Shown piece after piece: positions 45,024-53,385 of a DNA stretch of 64,000 bases. The position numbers were made by a program, and so were the translations under genes. This stretch comes from Variovorax sp. PAMC26660 (GTDB taxonomy: Bacteria; Pseudomonadota; Gammaproteobacteria; Burkholderiales; Burkholderiaceae_C), in NCBI RefSeq assembly GCF_014302995.1, contig NZ_CP060295.1, positions 3,091,501-3,155,500 on the forward strand. Direction: 5' to 3'. Each line of letters begins with the position of its first letter. Within the stretch, counting starts at the first letter, position 1. The notes under the pieces are model-generated. The model ran no database searches. It had not been told where the DNA came from and saw only the letters and a program-made list of their open reading frames with translations.

Positions 45024-46291
45024 CGCTGCGTGTCCTCCGTGGTGCTGAAGGCCTGGGGTGCCCATGGCACCGAGCTTTCGCCCACCGCATGAATGGCCAC
45101 GGTGGCAAGCACCGCGCCCACCACCTCCATCAACAGAATCGAGGGCAGGGCGACCTGCGTGATCATGGTGCCGAGCAAGGGCGAGGCGGTGGCGAAGTTC
45201 GAGGCGATCAGCAACGCGATCGACGACAGCGGCGACATCGCGCAGCCGACCCAGAAGGCCTGCTTCCAGCTTGCGCCGCTGCCCGGGTTGGCAATGGCCA
45301 CGCCGGCGATCTTGGTGACCAGGCGCACGCCGATCACGGCCAGCACCACGCTGGCCACCGGCAGCGTCCAGTCGGCCTGCGCCGCGACGATGGACACCAG
45401 CACGAACATCAGCATGGTGAGTAGCGACGCTGCGGTGCCGAGCTGCCGTTGCCATGCCCACGGCTTGGGGTTGAGCGTTTTCAGCAGCACGCCGCCGATC
45501 AGCGCCGCCAGCGGTGCCGAGCCGCCGACGTGCGCGGTGAGCGCGGCGCCCGCCGCGATGAGCGCCAGCAACAGGATCGACGTGTTCTCGCTGGTCGGGC
45601 TCATCACCCGCAGCGCCGAGCGCAGAGCCAGCGCCATGATCGCGCCGACCACGAAGGACAGCCCCAGCACCACCGCCACCGGGTAGAGCTTTTGCAGCAG
45701 CGTCTGCGGCGCGCGTTCGATCAGTCCGGCCTGCGCATAGCCGAGCGCGAGTGCGTAGAAGGTATTGAGCGTGGCCAGCGTCATCGCGCGTTCGGTCACC
45801 GGGCCGGCGGCGCGGGTGTCGATGATCACGCGGCTCAGCACGGCCGGCGACGCAACGATGGCCATCAGCGCGATCGGGTTGGCCACCGGCTCGGGCAGGC
45901 CCAGCAGCATCAGCACCCAGAACACGCCGAAGTAGGTGAGCGTGGCTTCGAGCAAGCTCTGCACCAGCACCATCGGGTTGTGGCGGAACCAGCGCAGCGG
46001 CAGCCGCCCGCCGGCCTCGAACAGCACCACGGCCACGCCCAGTTCAAGCAGGAACAGGCTGATGCCGCGCAGCGGCCAGATCGCGCCTTCAAAACCGGCA
46101 AAGCCCACCACCGCGCCCACCAGCGAATAGCCGATGACTTTGGGCAGGCCCAGGTAGCGGCGCACCAGGTGGCCGGAGGCCGCAGCCGCGGCCAGCAGCA
46201 GCGACCACAGCACGGTGGGCAGGCCGGCCGAGGGGCGGACCCATTCGGACCAGAAGCCCAGCAGATCGTTGATGAAGCTCGTCAAATTCAT
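45020..46291 (-). CDS. Kef-type cation/proton antiporter
   Basis: 423-aa inner-membrane monovalent cation:proton antiporter of the CPA2 (KefB/KefC) type, with about twelve membrane segments ([35 protein letters not shown]). The C-terminal RCK/TrkA-N regulatory domain of KefC is absent, ending soon after the last helix. It overlaps gcr upstream by 4 bp and ybdK downstream by 4 bp, suggesting one coupled operon. Ion specificity is unproven. Confidence 0.92.
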   Translation of the reverse strand: MNLTSFINDLLGFWSEWVRPSAGLPTVLWSLLLAAAAASGHLVRRYLGLPKVIGYSLVGAVVGFAGFEGAIWPLRGISLFLLELGVAVVLFEAGGRLPLRWFRHNPMVLVQSLLEATLTYFGVFWVLMLLGLPEPVANPIALMAIVASPAVLSRVIIDTRAAGPVTERAMTLATLNTFYALALGYAQAGLIERAPQTLLQKLYPVAVVLGLSFVVGAIMALALRSALRVMSPTSENTSILLLALIAAGAALTAHVGGSAPLAALIGGVLLKTLNPKPWAWQRQLGTAASLLTMLMFVLVSIVAAQADWTLPVASVVLAVIGVRLVTKIAGVAIANPGSGASWKQAFWVGCAMSPLSSIALLIASNFATASPLLGTMITQVALPSILLMEVVGAVLATVAIHAVGESSVPWAPQAFSTTEDTQR

Positions 46292-48270
46292 GCAGGTAGG
46301 AAAAAGCTGATGGGCCGGCTGCGCCAGCGGGCCCAGATCGCGCTGCGGATGCGTGCGCGGTCTCCCAGGCTCACGCTGTGCGCGCGCAGCGCCAGCCGGA
46401 AGGCGAAATAGAAACTCACGCTCACGTTGAGCGCGCCGATGACCGGAATGGCCGCCACCGCCCACCACAGCGCAGGCTGCTGCAGCACCGAAAGCCCCGT
46501 GGACGCTGCGGCCGCGGCGATCTGCCCGGCCGAGAGTGTCACGTGGCGCACATCCAGCCCGAGCCCGAAGAAACCCGCGAACGCAGGCAGCAGTCCGAGC
46601 ATGAGTCCCAGCGAGATGTTGGAGGCGAAGCCTGAGATGTGTGTGCGCATGAAGGTGGCCCAGCGGCGGGCCCGTGCGGCGCCCAGAAAAGCACCGATGC
46701 GTGGGTTGTAACGCATGGCGGAGTCCATGCGATGCAGGACAAAGGCGTTTTCTGTCCATCCGGCGATGATGCTGGCCGAAAACAGCAGGATGCCGGTGAT
46801 TGCCGCATAAAGCGCGGTCGGCCCGGCCAGCGACAGCGAATGCAGCGTGGCCGCGGCGTGCGCCGCATCGAGCAGCGGCCGACCCAGCGCAAGCTGCACC
46901 AGCAGCGCCAGCCCGAGCATCGCCGGCACCACCACCAGCACATTGCCCAGCACGGCCGCCACCTGGGAGCGCACGAGGTTGGCAACCTCGTCGACGAAAT
47001 CGTCGATGGCGGCGTCCGACTTGATGTCCCGCAGCCGCGCCGCCAGCGCGGGCGCCGTCATCGCGGGCTGCTTGGTGGCGAGCGTCAGGTGCAGCAGCTG
47101 GATCGCGACGAAGCTCGCCGCATACATCAGGCCCGAACTCAGGCCCGCCCAGAAGGCCGACAGGCCCAGCGCATAGATGCTGAACTTCAGCAGCACGGTG
47201 ATGGCCGTGAGTGCGCCGCCGCCGGCCGCCTTTTTCACCATCTGCGCGTAGCTGGCGCGGTCGCGGGTGATGTAGTGCTCGCCGGTCTCGGCGCTGCGCT
47301 CGGTCACCTTGGCCGCCAGCATCGAAGAGTTCGACGCGATCAGCGCGCGGATGCTGTTGCGTTCGCCGCCTGCCAGCACCAGCCGGCCCATCAGCCGCGC
47401 CACGCTGGGCGCGGGGTTGGGCGACATCAGGCAATCGAGCAGCTCGCGAATGCGCAGCACGCGCTCGCGCAACTGGCGCAGCCGGAACACCAGGCCGACC
47501 GAGATGCCGTTGTCTTCCAGGTGCGTGTAGACCGAGGAGGCGCCGGCGCGGCAGGCGTCGAGCCGATCGCGGAAGGCCACGAAGGCGGCTTGCAGTGCTT
47601 CTTCGCTTTCTTCGCCGGGAGGCTGCTCGAACATCTGCTCGCGCAGCTCGTCGAGGTCGGCCATCAGCGCGTGGAAGGGGCGCGATGCGGCCTGCTCGGT
47701 GCTCATGCGCAGCCGCAGTTCGGGCGAGAAGCCGGCGGCCACCACCTGGCTGGCGCAATAGGTGACGGCGTCCATCACCGTGTGGCGCCAGCGCGGCGCG
47801 CCGTCCGCATCCACGGCCGCGTCGGCCAGCAGCGCGCCGATGCGCGCGAGTTGGGTTTCGTCGAGCAGCGCGATCCAGCCTGCATCGAACACACCCGGCA
47901 GCACCACGCGGAACAGGTCTGACGCATCGGTGGTCTCGGGCGTGCCGGGCAGGATCTTGCGGCGCAGCCGTTCGCCCAGCTCGCTGGCGAAGGCGGTGCG
48001 CGGCGCGAAGCCGTAGTCGGCCAGCAGCGTCGTCAGGTCGACCGTCTGCGTGAAGGCGCGCCACCAGGCACGCAGGCGCTCGCGCAGCTCGGGCCGTGCC
48101 TCGATGGCGTCGAGCAGCAGTTGCACGCGGCCCATGGCCGCCTGTGGCGAGGCGCGGTCACCGCGCAGCCAGTCGAAGAGATTGATGAGCCAGATGTGGC
48201 GCTGCGCCACATCGGCCGTGGGGTCGAGGCCGGCAAGCAGCCCCTGCAAGTCGCGAGATGCAGCAGCCAT
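46288..48270 (-). CDS. Gcr-type membrane protein (annotated site-specific recombinase)
   Basis: 660-aa protein of the family often labelled site-specific recombinase after gonococcal Gcr. The sequence argues against a DNA recombinase: the C-terminal half has about six membrane segments (GGALTAITVLLKFSIYALG, GLMYAASFVAIQLLHLTLA, NVLVVVPAMLGLALLVQL, SLGLMLGLLPAFAGFFG) and no tyrosine or serine recombinase motif is visible. The N-terminal half is helical and soluble (~1-330). It is coupled to the antiporter gene by a 4-bp overlap and follows apaG by 33 bp. Function unknown. Confidence 0.88.
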   Translation of the reverse strand: MAAASRDLQGLLAGLDPTADVAQRHIWLINLFDWLRGDRASPQAAMGRVQLLLDAIEARPELRERLRAWWRAFTQTVDLTTLLADYGFAPRTAFASELGERLRRKILPGTPETTDASDLFRVVLPGVFDAGWIALLDETQLARIGALLADAAVDADGAPRWRHTVMDAVTYCASQVVAAGFSPELRLRMSTEQAASRPFHALMADLDELREQMFEQPPGEESEEALQAAFVAFRDRLDACRAGASSVYTHLEDNGISVGLVFRLRQLRERVLRIRELLDCLMSPNPAPSVARLMGRLVLAGGERNSIRALIASNSSMLAAKVTERSAETGEHYITRDRASYAQMVKKAAGGGALTAITVLLKFSIYALGLSAFWAGLSSGLMYAASFVAIQLLHLTLATKQPAMTAPALAARLRDIKSDAAIDDFVDEVANLVRSQVAAVLGNVLVVVPAMLGLALLVQLALGRPLLDAAHAAATLHSLSLAGPTALYAAITGILLFSASIIAGWTENAFVLHRMDSAMRYNPRIGAFLGAARARRWATFMRTHISGFASNISLGLMLGLLPAFAGFFGLGLDVRHVTLSAGQIAAAAASTGLSVLQQPALWWAVAAIPVIGALNVSVSFYFAFRLALRAHSVSLGDRARIRSAIWARWRSRPISFFLPA

Positions 48271-48303
48271 GGGGAGCGGGGGAAAGAAAAAGGGGCGTCG
48301 TGC

Positions 48304-48699
48304 TCAGTGCAGGACGCGCGAAACCGGGGCACCGCCAATGTCGGCTTCGAGCACGAACATCGGAACCGGCACGTCGAAACGCTCGCCTTCCTCCGTCACC
48401 ACGAAGAAGCTGCCGTGCATGGTGCCGCTCGCGGCCTGAAGGCGGCAACCGCTGGTGTAACGGAAGGATTCGCCGGGGGCCAGCAACGGCTGCTGGCCGA
48501 TCACACCGAGGCCCTTGACCTCCTGCGGATGGCCCGAGGCATCGTTGATGAGCCAGTGGCGGGCGATCAACTGCGCGGCCACCGAACCCGTGTTCGTCAC
48601 GGTGATCGTGTACGAAAAGGTGTAAATGTTGTCCTTGGGAGAGGACTGCTCGGCCAGGTAGCGTGGTTCGACTTGTACGCTGAAGGGGCTGTGTGACAT
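48304..48699 (-). CDS. apaG: ApaG protein
   Basis: 131-aa beta-sandwich protein of the ApaG/DUF525 family, linked in enterics to magnesium and cobalt tolerance; molecular role unsettled. Seen: VEPRYLAEQSSP, YTFSYTITVTNTG, ARHWLINDASG, and the signature GVIGQQPLLAPGESFRYTSG. Length matches the family. It lies 40 bp downstream of the RDD/GYF gene and 33 bp upstream of gcr. Confidence 0.95.
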   Translation of the reverse strand: MSHSPFSVQVEPRYLAEQSSPKDNIYTFSYTITVTNTGSVAAQLIARHWLINDASGHPQEVKGLGVIGQQPLLAPGESFRYTSGCRLQAASGTMHGSFFVVTEEGERFDVPVPMFVLEADIGGAPVSRVLH

Positions 48700-48739
48700 G
48701 GCCGCGATGGTAACTGCAGGCCTCGGCGCCCTCCGGGCT

Positions 48740-50119
48740 TCAGATCGTTTCGCCCTTCGGCGCGACTTCGGTGGCCACGGACGGAACGGTCTGGAACAAC
48801 TGGTCGCGCAACGCCGCCGTGGCGGCCGTGTCCGGATCGCGGTCCGACGTGCCGACCAGCACCATCCGCCAGATCTGCCCGCCGCTTTTCAGCAGCGTGG
48901 CGTCGACGTGCCGCGAGGCGTCCGAGGCCATGGCGCCCTTCATCTGCAGGCCGAAGCGCCCCTTGACGTTGATCGGGCGGGCGCGCGTGTCCAGTTCCAT
49001 CGACACGCGCACCGCGTGCACCCACACCCGCTGGTATTCGTCGAGGCTTATCCGTTCCAGCCCGCCTTCCACGGCAAAGACCGCGACCACGTTGTCGGAG
49101 ACGAAGGTGTGAACAACATCCCCCGAGCTGTTGGACTGTTCCCGGTACTGCCAGCCGCGAGGGATGTCCGCGCGCAGCTTCGTGACGGGGTTCGTCCACG
49201 CAAAGCCGGCGTAGTAGCTGATGCTTTTTTCGGCCTCGCGCTGGTGGAGGATGCTCACGCCAGCCACAAGACCCACCAGGGCGGTTGCGGCCACGCCCGT
49301 ACGAAACACGCCCGCTCCCGTCGCCTGCACCTGGTAGCGCTTCTCGTCGTAAGAGGCGGGGCGGCCCGCGTTCACCTCGAAGAACTGGCGGCCCATGGTG
49401 AACAGCGTGACGAAGGGAACGCCCAGTCCGAGGCCGGACAGGTACATCCGCGCCATGCGTCCCAGGTATTGAAGGAAGGTCGGCCGTCCGCCGCCATGCA
49501 GTGTGACCCGGATGCCGAACAGCAGCTTGCCGAGCGTCGTGCCGAACAGGCCGAAGACGACGGCTTCGAAGAGCAGCGCCAACGGCAGGAAGATGAGACT
49601 GAGCACCGGCGTGGACGACGGGGTTTCCATCCACAGGCCAAAGGCCGGCCAGATGCGGCCGACCACTGCGCCCATGAAGAAGCCGGCGGGCACGCACATC
49701 GTCCAGACGTCCAGGATGCGGGCGAAAAAGCGACGCCATGGGCCGGCCGGCGGCAAGCCGGAGGGCCGCCTTTGCGGTGCCGGCGCCTCCACGGGACCGT
49801 CCGACAGCCACGGTTCCGGTTCCTGCTCCGAACGTGCGAACTGCGGCGCAGGCACCGGGTCGAAGGCCCGCGGTTCGGGCAAAGGCGGTGCCTCGCGCAC
49901 GACGGCGGGCGCGAAGTCCGGCAGCAGCACGGGCTCCATGCGCATGCCGGGCAGCACCAGTTCCTCGACCTGGTGCAGGGGCTTCCAGGCCAGCCGCCCC
50001 GGACGCCAGACCAGCGTCTGCGGGCCAATGGTGCCCGCGCGGATGCGTTCATGGATCTGCGCGACCGACAGCGGACCCTGCCTGTCGTCGCCCTCTACAT
50101 ACCACCAACCCTCGTCCAT
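48740..50119 (-). CDS. RDD-family membrane protein with GYF domain
   Basis: 459-aa protein. Residues 1-50 form a GYF_2-type domain (WWYVEGDDRQGPLSVAQIHERI). A Pro-rich linker (~65-130) leads to an RDD-family block of about three membrane helices (RRFFARILDVWTMCVPAGFF, FGTTLGKLLFGIRV), then one further helix (AATALVGLVAGVSILHQ) and a ~150-residue soluble tail (SYYAGFAWTNPVTKLRADIP, then DTAATAALRDQLFQT). ATG 50119 has GGGGGG just upstream. Function unknown; it heads the five-gene minus-strand run. Confidence 0.85.
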   Translation of the reverse strand: MDEGWWYVEGDDRQGPLSVAQIHERIRAGTIGPQTLVWRPGRLAWKPLHQVEELVLPGMRMEPVLLPDFAPAVVREAPPLPEPRAFDPVPAPQFARSEQEPEPWLSDGPVEAPAPQRRPSGLPPAGPWRRFFARILDVWTMCVPAGFFMGAVVGRIWPAFGLWMETPSSTPVLSLIFLPLALLFEAVVFGLFGTTLGKLLFGIRVTLHGGGRPTFLQYLGRMARMYLSGLGLGVPFVTLFTMGRQFFEVNAGRPASYDEKRYQVQATGAGVFRTGVAATALVGLVAGVSILHQREAEKSISYYAGFAWTNPVTKLRADIPRGWQYREQSNSSGDVVHTFVSDNVVAVFAVEGGLERISLDEYQRVWVHAVRVSMELDTRARPINVKGRFGLQMKGAMASDASRHVDATLLKSGGQIWRMVLVGTSDRDPDTAATAALRDQLFQTVPSVATEVAPKGETI

Positions 50120-50226
50120 AGGACCCCCCATTTGTCGTACCAGCCCTCTTGCGGCAGGCCAAATGTATCGGGAAGTATGCAGGGCTCCAAGGACAACGGC
50201 CGGGGGCTGAAGCGACAATCGGAGGC

Positions 50227-50919
50227 ATGAGCACCCCGTTCCGCATTGCGCCCTCCATCCTGTCCGCCGACTTCGCGCACCTCGGCCAAGAACTGACCGA
50301 CGTGATCGCGGCCGGCGCCGACTGGATCCATTTCGACGTGATGGACAACCATTACGTGCCGAACCTGACCTTCGGCCCGATGATCTGCCAGGCACTCAAG
50401 CCCTACGCCAAGAAGGCGGACGGCACGCCGGTGCCGGTCGACGTGCACCTGATGATCCAGCCGGTCGACGCGCTGGCGGCCTCGTTCGCGCAAGCGGGCG
50501 CCGACTACATCAGCTTCCACCCCGACGCTTCGCCCCATGTGCACCGCAGCATCCAGGCCATCAAGGCGGCTGGCTGCAAGGCGGGGCTGGTGTTCAATCC
50601 GGGCCTTGGGCTGGAGGCGCTGGACTGGGCCATCGACGACATCGACCTCATCCTCATCATGAGCGTGAACCCCGGTTTCGGCGGCCAGAGCTTCATCGAC
50701 TCGGCCCTGCGCAAGATCGAACTCACGCGCAAGCGCATCGAGCAGAGCGGTCGCGACATCCGCCTGGAAGTCGACGGCGGCATCAAGGCCGACAACATTG
50801 CGCGTGTGGCCTCGGCCGGCGCGGACACCTTCGTGGCGGGCAGCGCGATCTTCAACGCCAAGGACTACGGCGGCGTGATCGCCGACATGCGCAAGCAACT
50901 GGCCAGCGTCAGCGCCTGA
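50227..50919 (+). CDS. rpe: Ribulose-phosphate 3-epimerase
   Basis: Interconverts ribulose-5-phosphate and xylulose-5-phosphate in the pentose phosphate and Calvin pathways. 230 aa TIM barrel. All signatures are present: [58 protein letters not shown], and [19 protein letters not shown] precedes ATG 50227. No phosphoglycolate phosphatase gene follows, unlike in many relatives. Its 3' end overlaps the convergent small gene by 11 bp. Confidence 0.97.
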   Translation: MSTPFRIAPSILSADFAHLGQELTDVIAAGADWIHFDVMDNHYVPNLTFGPMICQALKPYAKKADGTPVPVDVHLMIQPVDALAASFAQAGADYISFHPDASPHVHRSIQAIKAAGCKAGLVFNPGLGLEALDWAIDDIDLILIMSVNPGFGGQSFIDSALRKIELTRKRIEQSGRDIRLEVDGGIKADNIARVASAGADTFVAGSAIFNAKDYGGVIADMRKQLASVSA

Positions 50920-51163
50920 CCTTGTCTTTGTAGACGCGGTTGGCCTCCAGGCCCTGGTCGGTGTCGACCAGGCCGCGCTCCACGTCGTCATGGGCCTTGC
51001 GGCCCTTCTCGGACGGCTTGCCGTCCAGCGACTTCTGGCTGTCGGACGACTGATCGTGCTCATTCGGCAGGCGCGGCGCGGATTCGCCGGCCTGTTCCAC
51101 CTTGGTCTTGCCGCCGCCCGCGTCCTTCACCGGATCGCTGGGCTGGGTCTTGCTTGGGCTCAT
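50909..51163 (-). CDS. Small hydrophilic hypothetical protein
   Basis: 84-aa highly charged, Ser/Lys/Asp-rich protein without hydrophobic segments, probably disordered ([20 protein letters not shown] at the N-terminus, [20 protein letters not shown] in the middle). An AAGGAG ribosome site about 7 bases before ATG 51163 and GC-rich third positions support translation. Similar small disordered proteins are common in Comamonadaceae; function unknown. Overlaps rpe at the 3' end. Confidence 0.75.
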   Translation of the reverse strand: MSPSKTQPSDPVKDAGGGKTKVEQAGESAPRLPNEHDQSSDSQKSLDGKPSEKGRKAHDDVERGLVDTDQGLEANRVYKDKVRR

Positions 51164-51330
51164 GCGGGGCTCCTTCGGTCGGCGTTTTGAAACTCGAAAA
51201 CGCAGCCTGCCCCGCAGCGGCCGGCCGGGCGGTAGGACAGGCAAGGCAGCCCCTGTAGGCGCCGGATCGTCTGCCATGCAACGAATAGCGTCTTTGCGGG
51301 CAGGGAGAGGGCTCCGCAATAATCCCCCGC

Positions 51331-52332
51331 ATGTCTTCCGATCCTTTTGACGGCGCGGCCATCGACAGCCTGCGCATCCACACCTTCGCCTCGCTGAACC
51401 CCGGCCCGCGTCTGCTCGTGATCGGGGGCGTGCACGGCGACGAGACCTGCGGCACCGAAGGCATCGAGCGCATCCTGGCCGAATTCGACGCTGGTTTGCT
51501 GCAACTTCAGCGCGGCGAGCTGACGGTGGTGCCTATTGCCAACCCGCTCGCGCGCCGGCGCCTGCAGCGCGAAGGCGAACGCAACCTCAACCGCCTGTTT
51601 CGCCCGACCGAAGACCCCGCCGACTACGAAGCCCGCATCACCAACCGACTGGCCCCGTTGATCGCGCGCCACGACGTGCTGCTCGACCTGCACTCCTTCC
51701 AGAGCGAGGGCGAGGCCTTCGCGATGATCGGCCCGCGCGACAACACCGGCACGCTGGAGCCCTTCGCCCGCTCGTACGAAGAAGGCCAGCTCGCGCTGCA
51801 CATCGGCACGCCCATCGTGGTGGAAGGCTGGCTCGACATCTACGCAGCCGGCCTTGCGCAACGCGCCGGCGGTGCGCCGGCCGACGAGGCGGCGCTCGAC
51901 TTCGGCCGCGGCACCAACGAATACATCCGCAGTTGCGGCGGCTACGGCGTCACGCTCGAATGCGGCCAGCACCAGGACCCGCAGGCGCCCGAGGTGGCGT
52001 GGCGCGCCATTCGCCGCACGCTCGCGCTGCTGGGCATGGCACCGCTGCCGCCGGGCCTGGCGGGCGCATCTGCCCAGCCGCCCAAGCTGCTGCGACTGGC
52101 GAGCGTGACCGACCGCCTGCACGAGGACGACAGCTTCGTGCGCGACTGGGCCACCTTCGACGAAGTGCAGCGCGGCGAACCCATCGGCATGCGCCACGAC
52201 GGCACGATGCTGAACGCACCCGACGACGGCTTCATCGTGTTCCCCAACGCACTGGCGCTGCCCGGCGCCGAGTGGTTCTACTTCGCGCATCCGAGCGAAC
52301 GCCAGCTTGGGCCGGTGGCTGGCGCCGCCTGA
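51331..52332 (+). CDS. Succinylglutamate desuccinylase / aspartoacylase-family protein
   Basis: 333-aa zinc-dependent deacylase of the AstE/AspA family. Zinc and catalytic motifs visible: IGGVHGDETCG (HxxE, residues ~32-40), ELTVVPIANPLAR, ERNLNRLFRP, DLHSFQSEGEAF (His ligand ~118), and TLECGQHQDP with the catalytic Glu. A small C-terminal beta domain follows. N-acyl amino acid specificity is unknown. No arginine-catabolism (ast) genes are nearby. Confidence 0.9.
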   Translation: MSSDPFDGAAIDSLRIHTFASLNPGPRLLVIGGVHGDETCGTEGIERILAEFDAGLLQLQRGELTVVPIANPLARRRLQREGERNLNRLFRPTEDPADYEARITNRLAPLIARHDVLLDLHSFQSEGEAFAMIGPRDNTGTLEPFARSYEEGQLALHIGTPIVVEGWLDIYAAGLAQRAGGAPADEAALDFGRGTNEYIRSCGGYGVTLECGQHQDPQAPEVAWRAIRRTLALLGMAPLPPGLAGASAQPPKLLRLASVTDRLHEDDSFVRDWATFDEVQRGEPIGMRHDGTMLNAPDDGFIVFPNALALPGAEWFYFAHPSERQLGPVAGAA

Positions 52333-52395
52333 GGCCACGCTCCTACATCGCGCGGCCACGCGCGGTGCACATTCCGAGACCGAAGGAGTGTGCCC

Positions 52396-53370
52396 ATGCC
52401 CGTCTCTAGAAAAGCCCCCGCGCCGCGCGTCCTGTGGAAGGGCGCGATCAGCTTCGGCCTTGTCCACATTCCGGTGGCGCTCTACTCGGCCACCACCGAC
52501 CACGGCATCGACTTCGACTGGCTCGACAAGCGCAGCATGGACCCGGTCGGCTACAAGCGCATCAACAAGAAGACCGGCAAGGAAATCGCGCGCGAGAACA
52601 TCGTCAAGGGCGTCGAGTACGAGAGTGGCGAGTACGTGGTGCTCAGCGACAAGGAAATCTCCGCTGCGTACCCCAAGACCACGCAGACCATCGAGATCGA
52701 GACCTTCGTGCCCGCCAACGGCATTCCCTTCGTGTATCTCGAACGGCCCTACTACGTGGCGCCGATCAACCGGGGCGCGAAGGTCTATGCACTGCTGCGC
52801 GAAACGCTGCAGCGCAGCGGTCGCGTGGGCGTGGCCCGCGTCGTGATCCAGACCAAGCAGCATCTCGCGGTGCTGGTGCCTGTCGGGCCCGGCCTCGTGT
52901 TGAACCTGTTGCGCTGGGGTGCCGACATCCGGCCTTGGACCGACCTGCCGCTGCCGTCCGAAGACGCGAAGAAGGCCGGCCTGAGCGATCGCGAACTCAA
53001 GATGGCCAGGCAACTCGTCGACGACATGAGCGCCGAGTGGGACCCGGGCGAATTCAAGGACGAGTTCAAGGACGAGATCCTGCGGCTGGTCGATCGCAAG
53101 GTGAAGGCGGGCCAGACCGAGACCGTGACGCAGCCGGAGCCTGAAGAAGGCCAGTCCACGGAAAGCCGCGGCGCCAAGATCATCGACCTGACCGAGCTGC
53201 TGCAACGCAGCCTGCGCAAGGGCGGCAAGGCCAAGGCGGCCGATAAAGAAGAAGGCGACGATGAAGAAGACGCGCCGGCAGCAAAGCCCGCAGCCAAGAA
53301 GCGCAAGCCCGCCGCGAAGGTCGTCAAGACCGCCAGCAAGACCACCGCCCGCCATCGCCGCGTGGCCTGA
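52396..53370 (+). CDS. ku: Ku protein, non-homologous end joining
   Basis: Binds DNA double-strand ends as a homodimer and recruits LigD. 324 aa. The Ku core spans residues ~8-255 (VLWKGAISFGLVHIPVALYS, LERPYYVAPINRGAKVYALLRE, GLSDRELKMARQLVDDMSAEWDP). The last ~70 residues are an acidic then Lys/Ala-rich tail (KPAAKKRKPAAKVVKTASK), a feature thought to aid DNA binding. ATG 52396 follows AAGGAG. ligD begins 15 bp downstream. Confidence 0.96.
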   Translation: MPVSRKAPAPRVLWKGAISFGLVHIPVALYSATTDHGIDFDWLDKRSMDPVGYKRINKKTGKEIARENIVKGVEYESGEYVVLSDKEISAAYPKTTQTIEIETFVPANGIPFVYLERPYYVAPINRGAKVYALLRETLQRSGRVGVARVVIQTKQHLAVLVPVGPGLVLNLLRWGADIRPWTDLPLPSEDAKKAGLSDRELKMARQLVDDMSAEWDPGEFKDEFKDEILRLVDRKVKAGQTETVTQPEPEEGQSTESRGAKIIDLTELLQRSLRKGGKAKAADKEEGDDEEDAPAAKPAAKKRKPAAKVVKTASKTTARHRRVA

Positions 53371-53385
53371 CGGAGCAACGACGCG

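Noticed and set aside
46288..48270. Mobile element or integrase (from the recombinase label)
   Set aside because: No recombinase motif, attachment site or cargo; the protein looks like a membrane protein.
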